Assembly: GCA_963565915.1 (NCBI GenBank)
Contig: OY751495.1
Span: 682,001 to 746,000 of the forward strand
DNA from: Entoloma clypeatum
Lineage: Eukaryota > Basidiomycota > Agaricomycetes > Agaricales > Entolomataceae
Length of the DNA stretch: 64,000 nt
Reading direction: 5' to 3'
Shown here: positions 20,694 to 32,969 of the stretch, in pieces
Numbering within the stretch: the first letter of the stretch is position 1
Layout: each line of letters begins with the position of its first letter
The notes under the pieces: generated by a model
Seen by the model: only the letters and a program-made list of their open reading frames with translations
Told to the model about the DNA's origin: nothing
The model's database searches: none
Made by a program: the position numbers and the translations under genes

Positions 20694-22000
20694 CCGATAG
20701 GATCTGCAGAATTTCTTTGGTGTTTCACGTGAGTTCTTCCTTGGTTTTACCAATAACCACAATGTCATCCATGTAGATCACGCAGATGCGTCGGCGGATC
20801 TGGTCCCGGAATAGACTAGCCATCATCCGAGAGAACGTTCCCGGGGAGTTGCAAAGGCCGAAAAACATGACCAATGGTTCAAACAATCCTCAACTGGTGA
20901 GGAAGGCAGCCTTCCATTCATTGCCTTTCTTAATTCGGACATTGTTGTAACCCCACATGATGTCCATCTTATTGAAGTAGACTGCATCTTTCAGCATGTC
21001 CAAGAGATTGGAGATGCGCGGGAGTGGGAACTTGTCTTTGACTGTAAATTTGTTGACCATGTGGTAATCTTGTACCAATTGTTTGGAACCATCCTTCTTG
21101 TTGAAGAAGAAGCAAGGGGAGGCATAAGGAGATTTGGACAGATGGAGCTTTCCGGTTGCTAGACCCTCGTCGATGACGGTGTCCAACTCCTCTTGTTCTT
21201 TCTGTGTCATGGGATATGTGTTTCCCCCTAGTTCCTTTGGTGCATCTGGTGTGAGTTCAATACCATGGTCCCATTCCCTTTCCTTTGGGATCTTGTCAAA
21301 GTTCTCCTTCTTGAAGAGGTGAGTAAACCGATCAATGTATGAGTGTCATTTGGTTGTGGGAGGTGGTGTGGGAGTGACAGCTTCCAAAATAGGGTCTCCA
21401 GGCTTCCATTTCTGATCCAACTTCTTGGGTGCATCTTTGTCACGCACCTCAACCATGTGACCGTTAACCCTGAAATCCGAATGTTTGGTTCGGCATGTTG
21501 TTGGGCACCGGTTGAATGTTACAGTGCCGGTTGTCCAATTGATCGTAGGGTTGTGGTGTACCAGCCAGTCATGGCCCAAGAGCATGTCCATTCTCCCAAT
21601 GTCCAGTACCATCGCTTCCATGGTTTCCTGATGTGCTCCCAATGCTCCCGAATCCTGCTTGACTTCGGCGAGTTGGTTTGCTTTCTGTTGTCGATTTGGT
21701 GATCCATCCGCATTTAGGATTGCTATGGGCGGTATTCCTCGCATGGGGAGGTTCTGTTTGTGTACTATTCTGGAATGGATGCATGTACATTTGCATCCAC
21801 TATCAACTTCAGGTCGAATGACCTTTGGTCCTCAGCGTGTTTTGAGCTGAGCTAACAGCCTGATTTCTCGTCGTTTTGGGGGTTTGTCTCCCTTCACAAT
21901 CTTAGTCGATGCAGTGGCTCGCTTGGCAGGGATGACATAGGTTCTATTGTCTGCAGTCATACAAGGCAAGCGAGTCTGTTTAATAAATAAGGGTCGCGAC
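20694..22000 (-). pseudogene. pol: Gypsy E3 pol, 5' segment (protease, RT)
   Basis: Minus-strand protease and RT N-terminal half of the E1 family. Visible pieces include the LLGHDWLVHHNP segment and the RT stretch SKSPYASPCFF. Several frameshifts and altered residues (such as NKKDGSKQLVQDY, FFNKK) show decay. Continues from gag at the right. Confidence 0.82.
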
Positions 22001-22010
22001 TTAGCATTGT

Positions 22011-23660
22011 TTAATCAGACCCTTCAGGAACATCCTTCTCATCGGTTTCTAAGATTGTGGTTTCATCATTCTCGGCATCTTCATCAGACACCTTCCTAAC
22101 CCTTCCGGAGTTCTTCTTCGGCTGGCAGCAGTTGCGCGCAATATGGCCTTCTTGGTCGCAGTTGAAACACTTGCAACCATCTTTCTTCTTTAGAGTGCTG
22201 CAGTCCTTGGCGAGGTGACCAAAGTGTTGACAGTTGTAGCAACGGGCTACTCCTGCTTTGTTGATCTCCATGGCCTTGCCCTGACCACCATAAGTGGTAC
22301 CCGATCTGGTGCGCGTGTAGCCACCACCTCGGAAGACCAGTGCATGTCCCTCCATCTGTCATCCTTTGTTTTGGATCTCCTTTGCATACTCAGAGTACAT
22401 CTTGCCATCACTAGCCACTTGTTCAGAGATTCTGCAGTTGACATTCTTTTCTAGGATGTATTTCCCAGTTTCTTTGCCAAGATTTGACAGCTTCAAGAGC
22501 TCTTCAAATTCATCCAAGAATTCGTCAACAGTGCATTTCTCCTGTCTCAGGATTTCGAGTCTTGCTTTGGCAGTGACTGACTTGTTGGTGATAGAGAATC
22601 GTGTGGCGATATCATTGGAGAAACCTAGCTAGGTGATGTTCTTGTTGTCGACGGCAAGAGCGTCTAATTTGTTACTGGCCCAGTGCCTGCCAGTACCCTT
22701 CCATCATGCGGGATAGCACCGCCAGAATCTTCTGATCGTCTGTTAGGCTCTTTTGGAACCTGATGTATAGTTTGGTGGCTTTCCACCACTCGTCAAAGGT
22801 GTGTCTGTTCTTGAACATCCCAGGATCCTTGATGATCTTGGATGTATCCATTGTTTGTACTGCCGGGGCTTCTGCCATGTCTAGAGTCTGCAGAGGTGTT
22901 GGGTTGTTGGGATGAAGATGGGGTTCGGGATACAGGTAAGGGTTGAAAATGAGTCCCTGTTCTAGGCATCTGTTTGGTATCTGACTGCGCAGAGTCAAAA
23001 GTAAATTTGTCAGGGGACTCGTCAGCGGAATCAGTGGCAAAACATTCGGGGTATTTTCTCTGTAGATCTCTAAGGAATCTCTGTTCCTGCGCGTCTGTTG
23101 GTTGCGAGAAGGGGTCAAGTCTCTCGTTTTGTGCCCAACGGTTGTACTCGGTCTGTTGCTCGCCGGTAGTGAAGTGGGCATATGTAGATCTGCTCCTTCA
23201 AGTAAGATGTGATGATGTGGCTCTGGGATGTCTCGATGTGAGCATCCTAATCAATCTTCTGATAATGGTTGTCTGGACACCGATAAACTCTCTGATCTTT
23301 GTGATCCGACCTGTCTGAGGTCCTTCATGAACATGAAAGCTTTCGAGTTTGTTCTGTTGGGTGTTGTAACATGCAATCTGGTGTTCTTGAGCAAGATGGA
23401 TGCTTTCTGCTATCTTGCCATGGGGGCAATGCTTGTCGTTGTCTAGTTCTTTGTCAAGCACCTGCTGTAGGATGCAATGGATCTCCGATTCAATGTACTG
23501 CTGGATGAGTGTAAAATCGATACTGTCTCGAGGACTTAGCTCCTCCTGTCAGGCTTCTGGCATGGCGAATGGGTTACTGGTGAAGTCTTCAAAGAAGCGC
23601 AACATCTTGACTTGTCTGGTAGTTGCTCTCTTTGCTCTGGGCGAACCTAACGAGATTTAG
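22011..23660 (-). pseudogene. gag: Gypsy E3 gag and leader, degenerate
   Basis: Minus-strand gag with two zinc knuckles (CYNCQHFGHLAKDC, CFNCDQEGHIARNC) and the helical gag domain (DEWWKATKLYIRFQ). It is broken by stops and indels, including a small deletion just before the gag ATG and a 4-nt insertion in the leader relative to E1. The leader ORF seen in E1 is recognisable at 23198-23461. Confidence 0.82.
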
Positions 23661-23665
23661 CAACT

Positions 23666-24012
23666 TGTTATGCTTAACAAACCATTCCAAGGTTCGGGCA
23701 GAGTATGCAGGAAGTGGAAAGGTGAAGAGCAATGTGATTGCTAAATCTAAGGAATCTACTATAGTACAAGAGGTTTATATAGGTACTGACTATAGGCAGT
23801 AGCAAATGAGTCAGTACTGCGGAAGGCAGTGCGCATGAGTAATGTGACTGTGGAATGCTATGTGCAATGAGTAAGCTGACTGCGGAATGAGTAATACTAC
23901 TGCAGAGGGCAAGTCAGCATGGGAGCAAAGTGAGAGAAAGGAGATGCTGTGTTATAGTGAATAAGTAAGAGGGCGCCGGAGCGGGCTGATGAGTAAAAGT
24001 GAAAACAATATC
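23666..24012 (-). repeat. Gypsy E3 5' LTR
   Basis: E1-family LTR on the minus strand, with the TATATAAA-type box and the AGATTTAGCAA start. The self-primer site TTGCTAAATCT is at 23653-23663. The outer edge is not clean: the canonical TGTTAC end is not visible near 24012, where Copia gag sequence begins, so the terminus is eroded or truncated. Confidence 0.75.
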
Positions 24013-24587
24013 GTCCATGTAGTGCAGCGTCCATAAGAGCAAGTTTGAAAGTGTCAAGCTTCCATTCTTTTGCCAAATGCAAACCAAGGTGTTTCCATTT
24101 CGGAGGTAGACAGCGCACAGCAAGCATCCCTTGCAATTTTGCAGCAAAGGGGATCTTGTGCCCATCAAGGCATGCCAAGAGATCACAGAATTTAGAGAAT
24201 TCCAGATGGGGGTCACCACCAGACAGGTGCCAATCGAGAGTCAAGGTGAAGTCCTTGAACATCTCGTCGGGGCCAGTGTTCTCAAAGAGAACCTTTAGCT
24301 GATCCCAGCCTTCTTTCAAAGTCTGGAATGCTGTAACCTTGTGCTTTACAGATTCCACCAGAGATAAGATGATTGTGCCGCGCACTTTCAAGTCTTTCTC
24401 CTTCCACTCACAGAACTCCTTTCGTTGTTCAGACGTCGAAGCGGCTGTCAGGGAGGTTGGCTGTCTCCAGTCCCTGGATACGAGCATCCAGGTCCCTTCA
24501 AAAAAACCCTGTCATCTTATCGCTCCACTCCTTCCAGTTAGAGCCAGTCATCTTGATGACAGTGGATTTGTAATCAAAAGAAGACAT
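24013..24587 (-). pseudogene. gag: Copia E4 gag fragment
   Basis: Minus-strand Copia-type gag from the ATG at 24587. The first 28 or so residues end in a frameshift in a homopolymer near 24500-24506, after which the frame resumes (GTWMLVSRDW). The helical gag segment is visible around the CDLLACLDGHKIPF stretch. It is cut at about 24012 by insertion of Gypsy E3; the remaining Copia sequence would lie beyond the left edge of the window. Confidence 0.75.
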
Positions 24588-24983
24588 GGTTGATGCGAAG
24601 GGTGAGAGCGCAAAAGACTGGAAATAGAATGTGTCAGTCACATGTCAAATCGCTGGATCTTAGATGAAACAGGGACACAGCACCATGTGTTTTGCTCCAC
24701 TAGGGTCCATCAGACCCCTATTCCTTGTTTAACGTCATACACAGAGTTAACTGGTAGACATATGTATGGAGGCAGATCGGCATCACAATCATTGGGGTGT
24801 TATCGCCCAGATCAGCTAGCTCATGGCGCTACACGATGATGTGGGATTAAACATCCACATAATCATTAATGTTGTATGTACAGATCGAGGTGCACTTGAT
24901 CTATTGTGTTCGCGATGTAGCAGCATCGAGTCTACTAAGACTGCCAGCGACGAGCGCAATGGCAAGTCTCGGGGCCCATAACC
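24588..24983 (-). promoter_or_regulatory. Copia E4 leader with half-initiator-tRNA primer site
   Basis: Non-coding Copia leader. Directly beside the LTR, the plus strand reads GGGGCCCATAACC (24971-24983), which matches the anticodon arm of initiator tRNA-Met. The element strand is therefore complementary to the 5' half of that tRNA, as in Drosophila copia. The rest of the leader shows no ORF. Confidence 0.65.
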
Positions 24984-25299
24984 TGTTTGAACAGCATACG
25001 ATCACATCAACGCTGGAGGTGATCACAGCGGATGCATCGTCTTGCAGTCCTAGTATACTCTACGCTACAGGCTACTAGTCGTGTATCTACAATAGAGAGA
25101 GAACCTCATTACTAACCTTGGGAGGTGTTTGCAAGGTGGGGGTTACTACTTGGTAAGAGTGTTATATTGCACAGAGAATAAGGACAGTCTTTTATACTAC
25201 TAGTCTACTAAGTACTTATTTGTACATTATTTGTACATCATGGGATTGGGCACATGATGCTATAGATGAAATATCTATAGGAGTGGAATTCATTCAACA
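24984..25299 (-). repeat. Copia E4 5' LTR
   Basis: 316 bp; on the element strand it runs from TGTTGAATG to TTCAAACA, with a TATAAAAG box near 25189-25196. The other LTR would lie beyond the left edge of the window. Confidence 0.72.
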
Positions 25300-25709
25300 T
25301 CGTGACCATGACATTTACATGACATGGTTCAGTTCACAGTCTGGTGTGATGTGTGACTGAACACTTGGTCGAAATGGTACAGTATTTCAAACATGATTCC
25401 TCTTTGACTGCGGTATACATCATGAAGCATTTTTCTAATATACATCTGACTCATTTTTGAAAAAAGTTTCACTATTTGTTTCACAATTTGTGCTTCCTTC
25501 CTATAGTTTGTTTGGCCATATATTCCATGAACAGAAGATGTTCAAACCAGATATTTGAGCCCAGAACACATGACCAAACTTATGATGATCACATAGTGAA
25601 TTTGTTCTCCCTTTTATCCCCTGGATTGATGGCAAAATAAAACACTTATTTGTTTGAGATTTATTTTGCATAATGCTCGTGGAATATAGAAGCCAATGCC
25701 CGCAGTGTG
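25300..25709. other. Intergenic, no feature seen
   Basis: AT-rich sequence between the Copia LTR and the 3' end of the TPR-CHAT gene. No convincing ORF, tRNA or repeat was found; it probably includes the 3' UTR and polyadenylation signals of that gene. Confidence 0.5.
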
Positions 25710-28700
25710 TCAGATTCCAAAGTGAACATATGGTACCCACGTCAAGAGCGCATTCTCAGTATGTCCCAGCCTCTCGCGGATCTTCTGGATACTGTCGTCT
25801 AGCGCACGCGCCGCACAGGAGCTATCTAGTCGCCCCTCCCCTCCTTCTTCCAATCCTTTCTCCAACACATATCTGTAGAAACATTCCGCGATTTCAGGCC
25901 CATGTGCATCGCTGATCGACCACATCGTCGCGACCACGCCTCGATATCCAACCGCCAACATTCCCGCAGCGATATGGACGGCCTCGTTTGAAAGCTTCTC
26001 ATCTCCCATGCTTGTCTGACATGCTGACATAAAGGCGTGGTCGGCCTGTGGCATATTTTGCTTCATCATGTCCAGCAGCGCCAGTCGGTCATCGTGGAGG
26101 TGGACTCCGCTCTTAAGAGGATCTTCTTGATCTTGGATCGCGTGGCAGGCAAAGTGCACCCAATTACACGTCTTCATCTCCTCAGTGACTCGCGCAGTCG
26201 TGGCACCGGCATCCTCCAACAAGACGGAGTCGACCTGTCCCTTGGCCATCATATCCTTCACTTTATGTGTTTCAGTTCTCGTAGCCGGGATCGGGGTAAG
26301 GCCCGGTGTGGAAGGTTGGCTGACCAGAAGCAAGCGCGTGGAATTTTGAGTCGTAGCAGACCCTCCTGAGTTGATCCTATCGAGAAGAGCGCTAATTGTC
26401 GGGGTATACGATGAAACCACAAAATCGGAAACACAGGGCCCCACAGACCCCTCGTCTGGAGCGTAGATCCCAGCCGCGTGAATTGGAAGGAACGCGAGAG
26501 GGCCGGTTGGGCACCACCAAATGCGGGATCGATTCGAGCTTTGAGGCTGTGCAAAGTCGTCAGAGACGGTTATCACGATTGGTGAGAGAGAGAAACACGA
26601 CGAACTGAATTATACCCAAGCACATCTAGCACGGGTTTCACCACATAGTCCCAAAGATCGCGAAGAACCTTGGACATTACGCCCTCCTGGATTTTTTTCG
26701 CGGGGGGTGGAGCCGGTCGACCTGCGCGATCAGCCTCCCGCAGGCGGACACAGTGTCTTTCCAGACAGGTGCGCAGGCTATCACGTAATGCTACAGCTTG
26801 CTTATAGCTGAAGCCTTCAAGCGAGATGTGAAGCGGCTCTACCGCGCCCAAAAGAAGTGCGAAGGCATCGCATCTGTCCTCGTGGATGTTGAAGATGACC
26901 ACAGGTCCATCACGAGGCAAGCCCTTTAGAAGGCTCGAAGCGGCGGGTGACCGAAGAAAGTCGGAGAAATCGGGTAACGCACGAATTTCCTCAAGAAGTC
27001 GTGTCCATTCCTTCGCGAGTTCAACATGCCTTATAGTTTCACCCTGGACGGCGATCATCTGTGGCATAGTCTCCTCAGAAAATGGCATCGATTCCATCTG
27101 ATGAGATCCGAACGCTTCCAGTGTGTTCGCGACATGTAGGAAGCGATGGGCGAGTGGCGGACTATAAGTGCGTAGATCTTCGACCGGCGTGCGAAGCTGT
27201 CGTATCTGGTTCCACACAAGGCATCGGCCTTGCTCCAGCCATTCGAGTGCAGTGTCATTTCGTCCAGCATCGATTGCGGCAGCCGTTGCGGACATCGTTA
27301 GATCTGAAGTGTGTATCAGATTCGTATAGCGTCTGTGGACAGTCTGTTCCAAGCCAGAAACCTGGGAAAGGAGCTCAACAGCGGTCCTGAACGCTTCCAA
27401 GGTGTCTGTGCGACCGTGCTGATGAGACAATGTTGCCCAAAATCTTGCAGCAGCAAAACGTACTGTTGGAGCGCCAGCCATATGTGTAGCGGATGAAGAA
27501 AAGCAGGAAATCGCTTTGCAAAGATCTTCCTGAAAAGCACGCCGGACATCGGATATTGCACTTGCGATGTCGGCGAGCTCGCGATTGTGATTGTTGACTC
27601 GGAGCTGCCTCTCTGCATGACTGTGTGGAGTGCGCCGAGTGAGCTCAAGAGCACGCTTTAGATTGAATAATGTGCTGTCAATGTCGGCGAGATCGTGGGT
27701 GTGGCTGAGGGAAGATAGGAAGTTCGAATGCCCGAGGTCGATGAGCAGTGCGGGCATGTTCGCATGTCCGGTCGGCGTAAGCTTGACAGCGCACTGGAGA
27801 TTGAATATTGCACTTTTGAGGTCTGCGAGATTGCCGCTGTGGTGGAAGCGAGATCGGAAGGAGTTCCCGAGGTTGTGGAGCCACTTGGGCATGTCTGCAT
27901 GGTCATGTGGAGTGAGCTCAACGGCGCGCTGCTCGTTAGATATCGCACTGTTGATGTCCGCGAGATCGCCAGTACATTCGAAGCGAGATTGGAATGAGAT
28001 CGCAAGGTTATTGAGCCATGTAGGCATGGCGACGTGACTGTGTAGAGTGAGCTGTACGGCATGCTGGAGATTCGATATTGCACTGTTGATGTCTGCAAGA
28101 TTGCCAGTAGACTTGAAGCGAGATCGAAATGATATTCCGAGGTGATTGTACCGCATAGGCATGAGCACATGACCGTGTGGAGTGAGCTCAAGGGCACGCT
28201 GGTGATTTAATAATGCACTGTTCATGTCCGCAAGCTCGCCAGTCCGTATGTAGCGAGACCGGAATGAGCTCGCAAGACTGCCAAGCCATCTAGGCATAGC
28301 CGCGTGACACTGTGGAGTGAGCTCAACGGCACACTGGAGATTGAATATTGCACTTTCGATGTCCAAAAGATCACCGGTGCGATTGAAACGAGAGAACAGT
28401 GATATTCCAAGGTTGTTGACCCGCGAAGACATGTCTGCATGACCATCTGGAGTGAGCTCAACGGCACGTTGAAGATTGAATATTGCACCGTCGATGTCTG
28501 CCAGATCGCCCGTGTATCTGAAGCGAGACAAGAGCGATATTCCGAGGTTGTTGAGCTGCCCATGCATGTTCGCGTGTCCGTTCGGGGTGAGCTTGACGGC
28601 GCGCTGGAGATTCGATATTGCACTTTCCATGTCCGAGAGATCTCCGGTACGGTCGAAGCGAGATCGGAACGAGCTTCCGAGGTTATCGAGCAGTGGAGGC

Positions 28701-30750
28701 ATGCTCGCATGGCCATGTGGGGTGAGCTCGACAGCACGCTGGAGATTGGATATTGCACTTTCGATGTCTTCAAGACCACCGGTGCGGTCGAAGCGAGCGA
28801 GGAACGAGCTTCCGAGTTCACCGAGCTGCACATGCAACAACCCAACGTGACCATGTGGAGTGAGCGCTGCGGCAAGCTGGAGATTTTCTATAGCACTTTC
28901 GATGTCCGCGAGATGACCAGTGCTCTTGAAGCGAGATTGGAACGCGCTTCCGAGGTTTCCGAGAGATGAGGGGATGTCTGCATGACCATGTGGAGTGAGC
29001 TCGACAGCACGCTGGAGATTGGATATTGCACTTTCGATGTCTGCAAGATCACCAGTGCGGTCGAAGCGAGAGAGGAACGAGCTTCCGAGGTTGTCGAACA
29101 CTGCTGCCACTGCAGCGCTGCATTGTGGACTGAGCTTGATGGCACGCTGGAGGTTGGATATTGCATTTTCAATGTCAGCGAGGTCGCCAGTGTGGTAGAA
29201 GTGAGATCGGAATGCATCCCCGAGACTGTTGAGATATGTAGGCATGTCCGCATAATCATGTGGATTGAGCGCGACAGCGCGCTGGAAATTGGATACTGCA
29301 CTTTCAATGTCTGCGAGATCTCCAGTATGGATTGAACGAGATTTGAACGACAGCCCGAGGTTGTTGAGTAGTGCAGGCATGTGCGCATAACCGGGCGGAG
29401 CGAGCTCGAGGGCATGCTGGAGATTGGATATTGCACATTTGATGTCTGCAAGATCATTGGTGTGGTCGAAGCGAAGTCGGGATGAGAGCCCGAGGTTGTT
29501 GAGCCTTCCAGGCTGGTCTGTATGACCGTGTGGGGTCAGCTTGACAGCACGCTGGAGATTGGAAACTCCCCTTTCGATATTCACAAGATCGCCAGTGTGG
29601 TGAAAGAGAATCAGAAATGACTTTCCCAGATCATTGAGACGTCGAGGCAGGTCAACATGGCCCTCGGCTGTGGAGTGGACACTTATTTCCAACATAGATA
29701 TTCCTAGATGCACATCGGCCAAATTCCCCGCCAGTTTGAAACGCGCGACCAGTGCCTGACCACATTCCTCAACGTACTCCACATATCTTTGGTGTTCGCG
29801 AGGTGTTATTTCAACGGCTTTCTCGTACACCAAGATCGCGCGATCGACGTTCTCTCCCCTGCTGGTTTCCCTGAATTGCCTCATGAACCAATTGCCGCAA
29901 CCATTCAGGAGACGTGCACTCGCAGAAAGGCGTGAAAGGAAGCTCAAGAACATATCTGGGTGTACAGTGTTGATCGATTCCAGCACGGTGTCGAGATTTA
30001 TCAATGCCGACTCCACGTCTGTAGCAACACCACATGACATCCCCATCACAGAATAAGTCTCGAATGACGTGTTTTGCGAACGCAGGGAACATACCAACGG
30101 TGAATGTTATCCACAGCGATGGACATTCTGGGTCTGCAAGTTCAAACCTGCGCTCCACTGTGATATCTGCCGCCTCCGAATCAAGCGACACGTTACGATC
30201 GAGTGAGGATGTGCGTACTATCATGCATCCCTAAGAATGACCTCATTTCGTCCTTCGACAATGTTACACGACCCAACTCTTCAGTGGTTTCGGCGCGTAC
30301 GACAAACATACATTCATCCATACCCAATCGCCTTCATCCCTGGTATCAGCCCAGTCCTAGCGCAGACGGAAGATACTCACAACTCGATAATGCAATCGTG
30401 CTTCCACTCTGTCGGAGAAAGCCTCTCCATGACCTCAGAGTCCGTCAGTCCGACAACGATGAGTTTCAGCTCATCGAAAGCTGGCTTTGTCGAGTGTTCC
30501 GGTGAGCACCGGATCATGAAGTCTGTGCCACAATGTCAATGTGAGATTCAGATCGTTAATCCATACCTTTCAAAACCATGTTCACATCTCTTGTCGATAT
30601 AGGATGTTCGTGACATTCTCCAAGGGTAGCCTTTCCCACCACATGAATAGACGACGACGACTCAGAATTGTCCGCCGAAATGCGTAATCTAGGTTTAGCT
30701 TTGTCGTCCATAGGATTGAGAGATTCATGTTCAACATTGCTCATGTCCAT
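25710..30750 (-). CDS. TPR-repeat CHAT-domain protein, six exons
   Basis: A predicted caspase-like protease with a long helical-repeat sensor. My model: exons 30567-30750, 30381-30522, 30312-30339, 30095-30230, 26597-30018 and 25710-26546, giving about 1580 aa in one frame with GT-AG introns of 41-81 nt. The donor of the last intron could instead be 26605. The N-terminal ~165 residues are a beta-rich, possibly C2-like, region. About 15-17 repeats of 45 residues follow (consensus like TGDLADIESAISNLQRAVEL), TPR-like. The C-terminal CHAT domain has the His motif (VHFACHA) and the Cys motif (MSACQTS), both intact, then GYRGVVATMWSISD. In fungi such genes are thought to act in self/non-self or cell-death responses; that role is inference. 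The start could lie at the second Met. Confidence 0.85.
27590..29690 (-). repeat. 135-bp coding repeats of the TPR-CHAT gene
   Basis: About 15-17 diverged tandem copies of a 135-bp unit (45 codons) inside exon 5. They appear on the plus strand as recurring GCACGCTGGAGATTGGATATTGCACTTT-like stretches (quoted loosely). Variation between units is high, so this is an old array with local duplication rather than a fresh expansion. Confidence 0.85.
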
Positions 30751-31300
30751 ACACGGTCATTTATTCCCACGCTTCTGTGTCCTATCTCTCTCCGTTTCTC
30801 TCAGATGGAACCCTACAACATCGTCGATCGGGAGGGATAGTCATCCATAACGATTTTTTTTTCTCGACGAGAAATGAAAACGGGCCTCCTTCAAGATACG
30901 TATCATTTCTCGTTCATCCGTGGGGAAGATTGCTCGGCCATATGCCAGTCTTTATACCCATTCTCATTATCCTCTAGCCACAAAGGCCGTTCGTCATGAT
31001 TAACCTGTATCTTCGTTCAACGATCTTTGTATCGTTTTCTTTTAGTACTCGCCTAGTGGTAACCTTGCTGGGGTGACGAGGCGAGTGCCACCGCACACGG
31101 ACACTTTGGTCGGTTCAAGTTGTTCCCCAATTGCGATATCGCTTGAACGGATCTTTTTTCACAGACACTGTACGGTATATCCTTCATACCGCCGTCGATT
31201 CCGACTCGTGTGTGATGAGTCTTCCAGGTTTTTTTTTATTTTTTCAAAAAAGGTATGGGCCGTAGAGAATGGACGTGCATCTTGTTTTCGTTCAATGAAT
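30751..31300. other. Intergenic region upstream of the TPR-CHAT gene
   Basis: Presumed promoter region for the minus-strand gene ending at 30750. It contains pyrimidine-rich and T-rich stretches but no ORF I would defend. Confidence 0.4.
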
Positions 31301-31404
31301 GTCCTTGTCGATTAGTGGTGAAATCATCTCGTTGTGGTGAACATCTCGTTGTCAAACCGGAAGAGTGCTCCGAGAAGCCGGAAAATCGAATCCTCCCAGG
31401 GACA
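31301..31404 (+). tRNA. tRNA-His(GTG)-like gene or pseudogene with intron, copy A
   Basis: It folds as a tRNA by hand: acceptor GTCCTTG pairs with CAGGGAC (one G-U), D stem GATT/AATC, anticodon stem TCTCG/CGAGA, loop TTGTGG...C giving anticodon GTG. A ~30-nt intron-like insert follows position 37. The T stem GGAAA/CCTCC has two mismatches and the T loop is ATCGAAT, so it may be a pseudogene. A duplicated CATCTCGTTGT lies inside the insert. Confidence 0.5.
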
Positions 31405-31695
31405 TGTATGTACATAGGTGGTGCGGGGAGCTTTTTATTTCCAGACCGTGCAAGGCTTTCTTCTTCCTGGTTTACCTGGTTGATATGCAGACAGGATGTT
31501 GGCAGAGTGGTGAGTAACTATTTTGACGATTCCTCCCTCGGAAAATGACGAATGAGGTCTCCATGATTCCAGACACACCCTCTCACGACCCGTGTATTAG
31601 ATATCGGAAAAACTAATGTTACAAAATTTGATACAAGCGTATGTACGCATCGAAATTGTGCGTGCTGACAATATAATTTTTTCTTTTGCCTTTCT
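31405..31695. other. Intergenic
   Basis: Sequence between tRNA-like copy A and the end of the next minus-strand gene. No separate feature seen. Confidence 0.4.
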
Positions 31696-32777
31696 TCAAT
31701 CTCCGTGTTTGTAGCACACTCCGTCCTTGCCGATCTTCGCGTCTTCCTCGAGATCACACAAGGTTCGAACTCCCATCGAGCTGAACGGAATCTGGATACG
31801 GTTCCATCAGTAGATTCGTACTGGCGCGATGAAACACCGACCTGGCCATACACGATCTGTTCGAACTTTTCCTTCTTTTCCTCGAGCCGGTACCTCTCCC
31901 TCAGCTGCTTCTCGATGTTCTCGCCGCCCACGGCAGCGTAAAGCTTGTTCAGTGCCCAGCCGCCCCATGATTTAGTGCCAGGGAAGGCATAGACAGCTTT
32001 CAGGACCGGGAACGCGGCGTAGAACGACGCCCATGCGGCGGTGGAGGTTGCGACGGAGAGGGACTTGAGGATGAGCTCTGGGAGGAGCATGATGGGGGAG
32101 GCTCCGCGGGGGTGGGCGGAGGAGAGGGAGAGGGAACCGATGCGGAAGGAGGCGGTGGTGGCGATGGGAGTGGCGGTGGAGGGAGGGAGGATGACGAGGC
32201 GGAAGTAGCCGTCGCCGGAGGAGACGGGGATGTGGATGAAGTCGGTCTCGAGGGGGCGGTGGGTTGGAGGGCAGTGCGGGGAGGCGAGGATGCGGTGGAT
32301 GTCGTGCTCGATCTTTGGGGCGGTGTTTTTGAGGGTGGAGGGGTCCCAAGGGTGGGTGGTCGTCGGGGTGACGTCGATCAGGATGGGTTCAGGGTGGGGC
32401 TGGGGGGTGGGTTCAGAAGAGCCTGAGCCTGGGGGGATGGAGGAGAGGGGAGAGCCGCCGAGGAGGGAGCCGAGGGACCAGCCAAGGAGGCCGGTGCGCC
32501 AGCCGCGGCGCTGGAGGGTGATGCGGCGGTCGTCGGGGAGCGGCGCGGCGCCGAGGACGGAGATGGGGACGGTGGTGTGGACACCTTGATAGTAGACCCA
32601 GGCGTGGGTGTGCCGGATGGTGGTGTAGGGAATGGAGGAGGTGGGGGAGGTGGCTTCGGAGTCTTGGACGGCGTGGAAGGTCCAAATCAAGGCGGCGCCG
32701 AGTTTGTCTGCGAGGGCGACGAGAGGGTTGGAGGAACTAGAGGCACCAGGAGAGGACTCTTTTGTCTGGGAGGACAT
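31696..32777 (-). CDS. Conserved-looking protein of unknown function, two exons
   Basis: I do not recognise this family. Exon 1 (31842-32777) starts at ATG 32777; a 50-nt intron (31792-31841, GTCGGT...CCAG, branch-like C-T-G-A-T inside) leads to exon 2 (31696-31791), giving about 343 aa ending in an acidic tail (CDLEEDAKIGKDG). Without splicing the frame also reads on to 31518, but the spliced tail looks more natural. Features: a Ser-rich start, a conserved-looking segment THAWVYYQGVHTTVPIS, a Pro-rich stretch, a hydrophobic Ala-rich region (STAAWASFYAAFPVLKAVY) that might associate with membrane, and a charged coil (ERYRLEEKKEKFEQ). It lies head to head with the DUF262 gene. Confidence 0.6.
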
Positions 32778-32969
32778 GGTGGGGAGAGAGGGAGAGATGG
32801 GGGGATGATGACATCAGAGACAAGTGGGTACTAGGCAAGACATTTGACGCGTCACAGTCTACGTACGTAGGAAGGGGTTCAAGCGGAGAACGTAAGTACT
32901 GGGATCGTATCCATACCTGTCTTCACCTGTCCGACAAAAAATGGGTTTTGCCCTGCCCCAACTTGTAAA

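Noticed and set aside
27590..29690. Regular repeat spacing suggestive of a CRISPR-like or satellite array
   Set aside because: The 135-bp units are in frame and encode helical TPR-like repeats within one exon; divergence follows codon structure.
32112..32834. Gly-rich plus-strand ORFs at 32112-32834
   Set aside because: Antisense shadows of the minus-strand two-exon gene; composition follows GC-rich codons.
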